DNA of 7,075 nt from Campylobacterales bacterium (GCA_026985685.1 JALSQA010000440.1:1-7075); one strand, 5' to 3'; counted from the stretch's first letter, positions 1-6,222 are shown. The notes: generated from the letters alone by a model not told the origin. A program made the numbers and translations.

Positions 1-153
1 GTAAGTTCACAAATGCACAAACTAAAAGAAGAGGAGATTATTCTCAGTCGTCGCGGACATCTCGCGATCAAAAATTTAGAAAAATTGATCCAGAAAAGTG
101 ATCAATTTGAAGCTTGTATCTTTCAAGAAAAAAACAAAAAAAACAAAGGATAA
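1..153 (+). CDS. Crp/Fnr-family transcriptional regulator, C-terminal end only (partial)
   Basis: Frame 1 is open from the window edge to TAA at 151-153 and gives a 50-residue C-terminus. The run VSSQMHKLKEEEIILSRRG, followed by H-L-A-I-K-N-L-E-K-L, lines up with the end of a Crp/Fnr winged helix. In that family the recognition helix (VSR.L..L) is followed by an 'EEGLIE' turn and a strand pair such as 'LSRGRIRILD..AL'. Residues after about 33 form a Lys/Gln-rich tail. The effector domain (cyclic-nucleotide-type barrel or Fe-S cysteines) lies outside the window, so the signal sensed is unknown. The stop is 3 nt before the YfdX start, so the two genes are probably co-transcribed and the regulator may control its own operon (inference). 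Another winged-helix family remains possible because only the C-terminal fold is visible. Confidence 0.65.
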   Translation, partial: VSSQMHKLKEEEIILSRRGHLAIKNLEKLIQKSDQFEACIFQEKNKKNKG

Positions 154-156
154 ATT

Positions 157-1305
157 ATGAAAACAACAATTATACTTTCTTCATTAGTAGCAACTCTATT
201 ATCAATTTCTGTTTTACAAGCAGATGCTTTACATGATAGTGTTGCAAAAGAAGCAACACAAGCTCTTAACAATCCTTCTGCAGTAAAAGGCGAAGCAGCT
301 GCAAAAGCTACTGTAGAAGAAGCAAAAGAGAAAAGAATTTTTGAAGAAAAAATGGATATAAATAAATTTCACAAAGAAGTATTAGGTGATGAAGCAAAAA
401 TATTACATAGATCTGTTACAAAAGAAGTTAATCATCAAAAAGAAAATTTCAAAACAGTTCCTAAAGATATTCGTACAGCACTAGACCAAACACTTTTTGC
501 TATAGATGCAATTGGTAAAAAAGAGTATAAAGCAGCAGAAGATGCACTTCAACAAGCAACAATAGCATTTGATGATGCACTAAAAGCAGATCCAAACTTA
601 AAACTTGTACCTGTAGCTAATGAAATAGAGGTTAATGCCTTTGAGGGTAATAATGCTTTGATCAAAAAAACAATAAAAGTAGCAGAACATCTTTTAAAAA
701 ATAATAATACTCAACTTGCAAGAGCTATGTTACTACCTCTTCAAGATGAGATGGTTATTACAAGTGAGTACTTACCTATGGATATCTATCCTGTAGCTAC
801 AAAAAATGCCATCAAAGCATTACATGAGAAAAAACCTAAAGAGGCACTTGCTATTTTAATTTCAGGTTTAGATTCAATAGTTTCAGATACTGTTATTATT
901 CCTATTCCATTATTAAGTGCACAAGATTATGTTCTTGCTGCAGCACAAATTGATAAATCAAAAAAGAAAGAAGCGATACAACTTCTCCAAGCTGCTCAAA
1001 ATGAACTTCAAAAAGCTGTATTACTTGGATATACTCAAAAACATGCACCAGCATATAAATCAATCAAAAAAGAAATCAAAGCAATTGAACATGAAATCAA
1101 AGGGAAAAATCATGTAGAAAAACTTTATGAACACATAAAAGAGAGTTTCAAAAGACTACTTGGTGATACACGTAAAGATGTAACAAAAAATAAAGCAGAA
1201 AAAATGGTAAATGCGTATCAACGTAAAGAAGAGCAAAAAGCCATAAAAGAAGTCAATACATTTAAGCAAGAATCTAAACAAGATACAACAAAAACAATTA
1301 AATAG
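157..1305 (+). CDS. YfdX-family secreted protein with extended charged C-terminus
   Basis: A 382-aa protein. An N-terminal signal peptide (Lys at 2, hydrophobic 5-20, probable cleavage near ADA at 22-24) predicts export to the periplasm. Residues about 105-318 match the YfdX family: an alpha-helical repeat region, then LVPVANEIEV at 150-159, ARAMLLPLQDEMVITSEYLP at 188-207, YPVAT at 211-215 and the VIIPIPLL stretch at 247-253. E. coli YfdX is about 211 aa and belongs to the EvgA-controlled acid-response yfdX-yfdE cluster; its biochemical role is not settled. This copy has an extra N-terminal helical stretch (25-100) and a Lys/Glu/Gln-rich tail (319-382), so it is much longer than the enterobacterial form. 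The start is supported by AAAGGA at 145-150, 6 nt before ATG. The gene follows a Crp/Fnr-type regulator and precedes a permease by 8 nt, so it is a structural gene of the operon. The family call is firm and the function is not. Confidence 0.85.
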   Translation: MKTTIILSSLVATLLSISVLQADALHDSVAKEATQALNNPSAVKGEAAAKATVEEAKEKRIFEEKMDINKFHKEVLGDEAKILHRSVTKEVNHQKENFKTVPKDIRTALDQTLFAIDAIGKKEYKAAEDALQQATIAFDDALKADPNLKLVPVANEIEVNAFEGNNALIKKTIKVAEHLLKNNNTQLARAMLLPLQDEMVITSEYLPMDIYPVATKNAIKALHEKKPKEALAILISGLDSIVSDTVIIPIPLLSAQDYVLAAAQIDKSKKKEAIQLLQAAQNELQKAVLLGYTQKHAPAYKSIKKEIKAIEHEIKGKNHVEKLYEHIKESFKRLLGDTRKDVTKNKAEKMVNAYQRKEEQKAIKEVNTFKQESKQDTTKTIK

Positions 1306-1313
1306 GAAAAGCA

Positions 1314-2666
1314 ATGTCACAGAGTAAAAAAGCCTTCAATACCGTCAGTGCCGTGATGTTAGGTATCGGTTCGATGGTTGGTGCTGGTATCTTTATCGTT
1401 ATTGGACAAGCAGGAGCGATTGCAGGTAATTTAGTCTGGATTTCGTTTCTTTTAGGCGGTATTGCGGCACTATTTAGTGGCTACTCTCTGGCGAAACTTG
1501 CTCTTAGATATCCATCTCGTGGAGGAATCGTAGAGTATCTGGTACAGAGTTTTGGAGAGGGTATGTTCTCTGGAAGTGCTGGTGTACTCTTTTACCTTTC
1601 ACAACTCGTTGCCATAGCTGCTGTTGCCAAATCTTTTGGTTCGTATGCGACAAGATTGATAAATGTTTCAGGTGACTATACAAATGCTTTTTCTGTTGGT
1701 ATTGTTGTAATTTTTATACTAATAAACCTAATCGGTGCAAGTGTTGTTGCCAAATCAGAAAATATCATAGTAATGATTAAGTTAGCGGTACTAATTGTAT
1801 TTACAATAATTGCACTGTTTTTCATCAAACCAGAGTTACTTAGTGTTAAGGATATGCCACCACTTAAAGATATGTTTTTTGCTGTGGGCTTAACTTTTTT
1901 TGCTTATCAGGGATTTAGTGTTATTACCAATACAATCGAAGATATGCAAGATCCAGCACATACAATGATGCGTGCGATGATCATAACTATCTCTCTTGTG
2001 GGGATACTTTATATCTTAACAAGTATAGCAGTTTTAGGAAATCTTTCACTTGCAAAAGTTATTGCAAGTAAAGATTTTGCTTTAGCTCAAGCGGCACAAC
2101 CTATATTTGGAATATGGGGATTTAAGATTATGGCATTGACAGCCCTTCTGGCAACGGCTTCTGCTATCAATGCCACACTTTATGCAGCAACAGAGATTGG
2201 TTATACAATGGCAAAAGAGGGAGATTTACCTGATGCTTATACTTACAATGTATATAATTCTACAGAAGGATTGCTCATCAGTGGAATACTTATCTTACCA
2301 ATGATACTTTTTTTCAACCTTGCCCAAGTTACAACAATAGCTGCACTTGTGGTACTTATCATTCAGGGGATAACTCATGTCGGACATCTACTCAAAATAA
2401 AAGAAAGTGGTGCAAATGTATGGATAGTTAGTAGTGCAGCTGTCAGTATGTTTGGTATTGCAGTTGTAACACTGTACTACACCTCAAAAGATATGCCGAT
2501 GATTGGCTATGATATATTAGCAGCTATTGCTTTGGCATTTACGATAGAAGTAATGTTACGTTTGATTACAAAACGTGTTATTACTAAACAAATCACACAG
2601 CTAGAACATCTCAAACAAGAGATGCAAACAATGATACACAAAATCACACAAAAGGATAAATCATGA
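1314..2666 (+). CDS. APC-superfamily amino acid permease
   Basis: A 450-aa polytopic inner-membrane protein of the amino acid-polyamine-organocation superfamily. About 12 membrane segments can be counted: roughly 12-34, 40-62, 85-108, 126-146, 151-171, 186-207, 220-242, 266-292, 318-336, 340-360, 369-389 and 398-418. TM1 carries GIGSMVGAGIF (17-27), the unwound Gly-rich motif that binds the amino acid backbone in this fold. TM6 carries FFAYQGFSVITNTIEDM (195-211), the second unwound segment. The loop after TM2 reads YPSRGGIVEYL, a variant of the usual P.GG.Y.Y motif. The tail 421-450 is charged and may form a short coiled coil. Substrate and uniport/antiport mode cannot be read from the sequence. 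The Shine-Dalgarno AGGA (1304-1307) overlaps the YfdX stop TAG, and the stop overlaps the next start by 4 nt (ATGA). This is tight operon coupling. Confidence 0.9.
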   Translation: MSQSKKAFNTVSAVMLGIGSMVGAGIFIVIGQAGAIAGNLVWISFLLGGIAALFSGYSLAKLALRYPSRGGIVEYLVQSFGEGMFSGSAGVLFYLSQLVAIAAVAKSFGSYATRLINVSGDYTNAFSVGIVVIFILINLIGASVVAKSENIIVMIKLAVLIVFTIIALFFIKPELLSVKDMPPLKDMFFAVGLTFFAYQGFSVITNTIEDMQDPAHTMMRAMIITISLVGILYILTSIAVLGNLSLAKVIASKDFALAQAAQPIFGIWGFKIMALTALLATASAINATLYAATEIGYTMAKEGDLPDAYTYNVYNSTEGLLISGILILPMILFFNLAQVTTIAALVVLIIQGITHVGHLLKIKESGANVWIVSSAAVSMFGIAVVTLYYTSKDMPMIGYDILAAIALAFTIEVMLRLITKRVITKQITQLEHLKQEMQTMIHKITQKDKS

Positions 2667-3175
2667 AAAAAGAACAATTGATTGCAGTTTATGACAATCA
2701 CGACGATGCAGCACAAGCTATTGAAACTTTGGTAAATGCTGGTATTTCTAAAGAGGATATATCGGTATTAGGAAAAGGTGAAGCTGGTGAGCCTAAAGAT
2801 ATTTTCGAGGTCAATAAAGAAAATGAAGATATCTCTTACTGGGGTAAACAAGGTGCTTTCTGGGGAGCTTTATGGGGATTTTTGATGGGTGCATTTTTCT
2901 TCTGGGTTCCTGGATTTGGTCCACTAATAGCAGCTGGTCCAGTGATTGCATCACTTTCTGGAGCACTTGGCGGAGCAGCTGTTGTAGGAAGTATGACTGC
3001 ATTGGTGGCTTGGTTTACAGATCTTGGTATCGAAGAAGTTGAAGCCCATAAATATACAGATTTACTCAAAGAAGGAAAAACACTTATCATCGTTCATGGC
3101 AAAGAGAGTACACAAAAAGCAAAAACATTACTCAATGACCTTGGAAATGCACAAATCAAAGTCTATACAAAATGA
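2663..3175 (+). CDS. DUF1269/general stress protein 17M (YflT)-like membrane protein
   Basis: A 170-aa protein in three parts. Residues 1-38 (LIAVYDNHDDAAQAIETLVN, then AGISKEDISVLGK) form the small alpha/beta unit typical of the YflT/GSP17M and DUF1269-type stress proteins: a strand, a helix that 'pairs' residues, then a strand. Residues 60-118 are a Gly/Ala/Trp-rich hydrophobic segment (FWGALWGFLMGAFFFWVPGF, then a second stretch 88-117), probably a membrane hairpin. Residues 121-168 (GIEEVEAHKY..LLKEGKTLIIVHG) repeat an alpha/beta unit. Members are often stress induced but have no known reaction. The start at 2663 is supported by AAAGGA (2651-2656), 6 nt upstream, and by the ATGA overlap with the permease stop. 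The 3' end overlaps the next gene by another ATGA. It probably acts at the membrane beside the permease (inference). Confidence 0.7.
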   Translation: MKKEQLIAVYDNHDDAAQAIETLVNAGISKEDISVLGKGEAGEPKDIFEVNKENEDISYWGKQGAFWGALWGFLMGAFFFWVPGFGPLIAAGPVIASLSGALGGAAVVGSMTALVAWFTDLGIEEVEAHKYTDLLKEGKTLIIVHGKESTQKAKTLLNDLGNAQIKVYTK

Positions 3176-3405
3176 GTAAAAAGAATATGCTTACAAAGCA
3201 TAAGATAACACTTTTTATCGTATATCTTATACTTTTTACGGCAATATTTGGTATGATAGATTACTATGCTTATGATATCTTAAATCCATGGATATTTTTA
3301 GGACTTAGTTTAATTAGTGCGGCATGGGCAACATATACCCATGTCAAACATCATCAAAAAACAAAAGCTGATGAAATTGCAAAAGATATAGAAGAAATTT
3401 TATAA
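3172..3405 (+). CDS. Small two-TM membrane protein, unknown family
   Basis: A 77-aa protein that I do not recognise. Residues 1-11 are basic, and 12-34 (ITLFIVYLILFTAIFGMIDY region) and 39-57 (NPWIFLGLSLISAAWATYTH region) are two hydrophobic helices. They are joined by a short loop ending in N-P-W. The C-terminus (58-77) is charged, with a His/Lys cluster (HVKHHQKTK) and then an acidic end (DIEEIL). The ATG overlaps the preceding stop (ATGA), and there is no good Shine-Dalgarno within 20 nt upstream, so translation probably depends on reinitiation by ribosomes ending the stress-protein gene. The overlap and the coherent two-helix pattern argue that it is a real gene. It could be an accessory subunit of the permease or of the stress protein, but nothing in the sequence proves this. 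Confidence 0.65.
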   Translation: MSKKNMLTKHKITLFIVYLILFTAIFGMIDYYAYDILNPWIFLGLSLISAAWATYTHVKHHQKTKADEIAKDIEEIL

Positions 3406-3422
3406 ACAAAGAAGGAGAAAAA

Positions 3423-3620
3423 ATGACACCATTAGACAAAGAACTCGAAAAGATGAAATCAAGCATCAAAACAGAACTCAAACTTATTTACAAAGCAAAC
3501 ATGAAGATATTTGATTGGGATTTGCCTGAAAACGATGAAGATAAAGCTTCAAAAGTTATCTTAGAAACAATGCAAAAAGCACTTGATGAACTCAAAGAAG
3601 AGTCACTTAAAGACCAATAA
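3423..3620 (+). CDS. Small charged helical protein, unknown family
   Basis: A 65-aa soluble protein that I do not recognise. It has no signal peptide or membrane segment. Residues 1-27 are an amphipathic, Lys/Glu-rich helix. A short aromatic-acidic linker (IFDWDLPENDED, 29-40) leads into a second helix (41-62) ending in an acidic/basic tail. The two-helix outline is typical of small accessory or regulatory proteins. A strong Shine-Dalgarno AAGGAG (3412-3417) sits 5 nt before ATG, the best ribosome site in this operon. The protein may therefore be made in greater amount than its upstream neighbour (inference). It is the last gene before the long stem-loop that starts 2-8 nt after its TAA. Confidence 0.65.
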   Translation: MTPLDKELEKMKSSIKTELKLIYKANMKIFDWDLPENDEDKASKVILETMQKALDELKEESLKDQ

Positions 3621-3622
3621 GA

Positions 3623-3727
3623 TACAAGGAAATGGTGTTTCAGTTCCATCTTGCAGGGGTCTATCCAAAGAAACGCTAAAAGCTCTAGGTACATATATAT
3701 GATGGAGCTGAAGCACCATTTCCTGTA
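3623..3727 (+). other. Very long stem-loop at operon 3' end
   Basis: The arms 3628-3650 and 3701-3723 pair over 23 consecutive positions: 21 Watson-Crick pairs plus T3638-G3713 and T3644-G3707. Both non-Watson-Crick pairs are G-U wobbles in a + strand RNA but would be A-C mismatches in a - strand RNA, which points to a selected structure in the operon transcript. A3627-T3724 extends the stem. With A3626 bulged, 3623-3625 pair with 3725-3727. The apical region 3651-3700 is 50 nt and only weakly structured (a 3-bp GCT/AGC hairpin at 3675-3683). A TTTTT run follows at 3730-3734, so it may help termination, but stem and loop are much larger than a normal intrinsic terminator. Other readings are an RNase III/processing site, a small RNA released from the 3' UTR, or a degenerate MITE. 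I saw no target-site duplication. Confidence 0.7.
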
Positions 3728-3778
3728 AATTTTTATACTTTCTATTTATAGTTTATATATACAAATATTATTTAAATA

Positions 3779-3787
3779 TGTTATCAT
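3779..3787 (+). promoter_or_regulatory. Candidate extended -10 promoter for the ClC gene
   Basis: TGT followed by TATCAT (3782-3787) is an extended -10 (TGn plus a 5/6 match to TATAAT). It lies in a very AT-rich stretch (3725-3800) 25 nt before the GTG start. No clear -35 is seen, as is common in Campylobacterota. The expected transcript start near 3794 would leave a leader of about 18 nt holding the AGGA ribosome site. Confidence 0.4.
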
Positions 3788-3800
3788 GAAAATAAAATCT

Positions 3801-3804
3801 AGGA
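3801..3804 (+). promoter_or_regulatory. Ribosome binding site supporting the GTG start of the ClC gene
   Basis: AGGA lies 7 nt before GTG at 3812. The ATG at 3786 is in another frame. The first in-frame ATG after the GTG falls within the protein, past the first membrane segment, so GTG is the better start. Confidence 0.55.
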
Positions 3805-3811
3805 TATTACA

Positions 3812-5092
3812 GTGCTTGCTAAACTCCTCATAGCTGCTATTCTTACGGGTTTGATTAGTGGTTTTTTTATCACGTTTTATGATTTATTGATCACTTTTGT
3901 AACATATTTTATCTTCATGGGTGATCCTTTTAAAACAATTCCTACTCTTCCAGCATGGTATATTTATCTTGTTCCAACTGTATCGATTTTTTTTGTTAAT
4001 TATCTAACTTCAAAAGATAAAACAATCAGAGAATACGGAGTCAATGAAATTGCTGAATCTATCACACAAAATAAAATGACTATCACACTCAAAACACTTT
4101 TTTTAAAAGTCATTGCTTCTACTTTATCACTCTCTAGTGGATTTTTAGCAGGTACAGAGGGACCTAGTGCAGGTATCGGAGCTATGATCGCTTACCAGGT
4201 ACATAGATTATTTCGTCTTCCTGAAATGCTCATCAAAATGATGATTAGTGTAGGAGCAAGCAGTGGTATAGCAGCTATCTTTGTCTCTCCTGTTACAGGT
4301 ATGGCATTTGCAGTGGAAAACATAGCTTATCAATTTATAAAACAATACATAGGTTACTTGATTTTGGCTTCTATGATCGCTTTTGCTGTAAGTATAAATT
4401 TTTTAGAACCTATTTATTTTCAACACTCTGTTGGTAGAAAATTTCAAAATAGTTATATATTTGCCAATTTACTTTTTATTCCATTTATTACTGCATTTGT
4501 TTATCTATATCTTATCTTAAAAAAGAGGGTTTTACATTTTATAGACTGGGAAATTTTTAAAAACTTTAACCGTTGGCGTAACCATATTTTTGCACTTATA
4601 GGTGGTGGAACGATAGGTACGATATTGTTGATCAAGCCTCAGGCTGCATTTTCGGGAAAGATGATCGTTACAACACTTATCAATCAAGAACATCATCTCT
4701 CTTTAACTTTAATATTTTCAGTCATCATGCTACGTATAGTAGGTACAACTATCTCGATATATGCCAATGCCGTTGGAGGTCTTTTCTTACCATTGATGAG
4801 TATTGGGGCATTGATTGGATATGCCTTTGGGGAGATAATAGCAACATACTATATGCAAATCGAGCCTTTTTATTTTGCGGCGATTGGAGCTTCTGTTTTT
4901 ATGGGTGTGTTGATGAAGCTTCCACTAACTGCTGTGGTTTTAGCAATGGAAACTACTTTTGATTATAATGTTGTGGTGGCAACTGGTGTAAGTGTGATTC
5001 TTGTTAGTTATTTTTCAAATCTTTACTTTGATATTCGTAAAAAATATATCACACGTGCAGATAAACTTTCACAAACAACTTCTCTGCCATGA
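3812..5092 (+). CDS. ClC-family chloride channel / H+ antiporter-like protein
   Basis: A 426-aa polytopic membrane protein of the ClC family with no CBS domains; E. coli ClcA is 473 aa. Second-motif residues 114-118 read GTEGP, with E116 in the gating-glutamate position (usual GREGP, Arg replaced by Thr). GGLFLPLMSIGALIG at 322-336 is the GGxFxPxxxxGAxxG motif, and 359-380 (GASVFMGVL..PLTAVVLAME) is the conserved late helix pair. The first filter motif, normally GSGIP, aligns with E-Y-G-V-N at 74-78, so the chloride-coordinating Ser appears lost. The internal pair that is E-E (202/203) in E. coli is E169-N170 here, so the proton-transfer Glu may be absent. Ion specificity and coupling are therefore uncertain: passive channel, altered antiporter or a different anion. 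It has its own promoter-like region after the stem-loop and converges on pstS. Confidence 0.88.
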   Translation: MLAKLLIAAILTGLISGFFITFYDLLITFVTYFIFMGDPFKTIPTLPAWYIYLVPTVSIFFVNYLTSKDKTIREYGVNEIAESITQNKMTITLKTLFLKVIASTLSLSSGFLAGTEGPSAGIGAMIAYQVHRLFRLPEMLIKMMISVGASSGIAAIFVSPVTGMAFAVENIAYQFIKQYIGYLILASMIAFAVSINFLEPIYFQHSVGRKFQNSYIFANLLFIPFITAFVYLYLILKKRVLHFIDWEIFKNFNRWRNHIFALIGGGTIGTILLIKPQAAFSGKMIVTTLINQEHHLSLTLIFSVIMLRIVGTTISIYANAVGGLFLPLMSIGALIGYAFGEIIATYYMQIEPFYFAAIGASVFMGVLMKLPLTAVVLAMETTFDYNVVVATGVSVILVSYFSNLYFDIRKKYITRADKLSQTTSLP

Positions 5093-5103
5093 GAAGTTGT
5101 TTG
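5072..5103. terminator. Probable bidirectional terminator between the ClC gene and pstS
   Basis: A perfect 13-bp inverted repeat (5072-5084 with 5091-5103) has a 6-nt loop, TGCCAT. The arms are A-rich on the left (AAACAAC) and T-rich on the right (GTTGTTT), so the structure has an A/U-tract form in both directions. It lies between convergent genes, 15 nt before the pstS stop side. The ClC stop codon TGA (5090-5092) sits across the loop-stem junction, so the last codons of that gene form the left arm. Confidence 0.7.
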
Positions 5104-5118
5104 CTGTAAAAGTATAAA

Positions 5119-6120
5119 TTATTTAATACCTTTTGATGTCCAATATTTACGAATCATATCTTTTGTCTCTTTTGGAAGTGGAACATAACCTAAATCTGTC
5201 GCAATTTTATCACCATTTTGGTAAGCGAAGTCAAAAAATTTAGTTACTTTTTTGTTTGTATCTGTTTTCTCTTCTGGCAACAAGATAAAAGTAGCCGCTA
5301 CAATCGGATAAGATGTCTTTCCATCAGGATATGCGATAAGAGCATAAAAATCATTATCTGGTGTCCATTTTGCATATTTAGCAGCATCTTGGAATGATTT
5401 TAAAGTTGGAAGGATATATTCACCCTCTTTGTTTTGTACCTTTGCAGCTGAAAGTCCAAGTTTTTGTTTGTATGAGTATTCGATATAACCAATAGAGTAT
5501 TTTGTTTGCTCGATATTTGCTGATACACCTGAGTTACTTTTTCCTGCTACAACATTTCCTTTCCAGTTAGGTTTTTTACTTGCTTTAAATGCCTTATCGT
5601 CAAGTTTTGATAAGTAGTAAGTAAAGTTATATGTTGTACCTGATTTATCAGCTCTTACAGCTACTGTAATCTTTTCATGAGGGAGTTTGATATCAGGATT
5701 TACGCTAGTAATCTCTTTATCATCCCAATATGCAACTTTTCCACTAAAGATTCCTGCAATTGCTTTTTCACTAAGTTTTAATTCACCATCTTTTACGCCT
5801 GGGATATTGTAAGCTAGAACAATACTTCCTACTACTGTTGGGAACATATATAGTTTGTTTTTTCTTAGTTTTTCAGGTTTAAGTGGTTTATCACTACCTG
5901 CGAAGTTTACCATTCTTTTTTTGATAGATTTGATACCGTCACCAGAACCAGTTGGTGTATAGTTTACTTTTTCACCTGTTTTTGCATTGTATTGGCTGAT
6001 CCATGCTTTGTATACTGGTCCAGGGAAAGAAGCACCTCTACCTTGAAGTTCACCTGCGATAAGTGATGAAGCTGCGATAGATACAGCAACGCTTATAGTA
6101 GCTAATGTTTTTAATTTCAT
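5119..6120 (-). CDS. pstS: Phosphate ABC transporter substrate-binding protein PstS
   Basis: A 333-aa periplasmic phosphate-binding protein, the receptor of the high-affinity PstSCAB uptake system. A signal peptide (Lys 2/4, hydrophobic 7-22) ends near IAG-ELQGRG, with no lipobox Cys, so the mature protein is soluble. Ligand motifs follow in order: GRGASFP (27-33), GSGDGIKSI (58-66; the usual GSGGG has Asp here), FAGSDKPL (73-80, holding the D77 position) and RADKSGTTYNFT (156-167), which matches the Arg-x-Asp-x-Ser-Gly-Thr phosphate site. Length matches the family. AGGAGA (complement of 6129-6134) is 8 nt before the ATG. No pstC, pstA or pstB lies beside it: the downstream neighbour is convergent and a hairpin separates it from the upstream gene. 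It is thus a stand-alone copy, probably switched on by phosphate limitation (see the repeat at 6170-6187). Confidence 0.95.
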   Translation of the reverse strand: MKLKTLATISVAVSIAASSLIAGELQGRGASFPGPVYKAWISQYNAKTGEKVNYTPTGSGDGIKSIKKRMVNFAGSDKPLKPEKLRKNKLYMFPTVVGSIVLAYNIPGVKDGELKLSEKAIAGIFSGKVAYWDDKEITSVNPDIKLPHEKITVAVRADKSGTTYNFTYYLSKLDDKAFKASKKPNWKGNVVAGKSNSGVSANIEQTKYSIGYIEYSYKQKLGLSAAKVQNKEGEYILPTLKSFQDAAKYAKWTPDNDFYALIAYPDGKTSYPIVAATFILLPEEKTDTNKKVTKFFDFAYQNGDKIATDLGYVPLPKETKDMIRKYWTSKGIK

Positions 6121-6154
6121 ATTGTTTTTCTCCTAAAATTATAAATTCAGAAGA

Positions 6155-6160
6155 AGTATA
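6155..6160 (-). promoter_or_regulatory. Candidate -10 element of the pstS promoter
   Basis: On the - strand this reads TATACT, a 5/6 match to TATAAT. It lies 9 nt downstream of the direct-repeat box and about 35 nt before the start codon. In PhoB-type promoters the box replaces the -35 at this distance. Confidence 0.5.
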
Positions 6161-6169
6161 GAGTAACTT

Positions 6170-6187
6170 GATTACAAAACGATTACA
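6170..6187 (-). promoter_or_regulatory. Pho-box-like tandem direct repeat upstream of pstS
   Basis: On the - strand TGTAATC-GTTT-TGTAATC: two identical 7-bp repeats with a 4-bp spacer, period 11. E. coli Pho boxes have the same geometry (7-bp repeats, A/T-rich 4-bp spacer). A third, weak unit (TACTCTA) follows in phase. The position just upstream of a -10 and of pstS supports binding by a PhoB/PhosR-type response regulator. The regulator itself is not in this window. Confidence 0.65.
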
Positions 6188-6193
6188 TCATAT

Positions 6194-6222
6194 ATTTTGA
6201 AGAGTTTTTTACTCTTCAAAAT
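6194..6222 (-). terminator. Hairpin ending the DUF302 gene transcript
   Basis: Perfect 12-bp inverted repeat (6194-6205 with 6211-6222) around a 5-nt T/A loop, 10 nt past the DUF302 stop. It has no U-tract after the stem in the - direction, so it is an atypical intrinsic terminator and may instead be a pause, stability or insulating element. It lies 6 nt from the Pho-box-like repeat. Confidence 0.5.

Noticed and set aside
2836..3090. Antisense reading frame inside the YflT-like gene
   Set aside because: It is a frame shadow of a gene with clear family features, with no ribosome site of its own.
3488..3694. Antisense reading frame across the 65-aa gene and the stem-loop
   Set aside because: It has no Shine-Dalgarno, covers a real gene with a strong one, and its 5' part is only stem-loop sequence.
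3628..3723. Integron attC site reading of the long inverted repeat
   Set aside because: The arms pair almost perfectly with no extrahelical bases, and no RYYYAAC/GTTRRRY core boxes are found at the ends.
3623..3727. Plain intrinsic terminator reading of the long stem-loop
   Set aside because: The 23-pair stem and 50-nt apical region are far beyond the usual size. Termination may still occur at the T-run, but it does not explain the structure.
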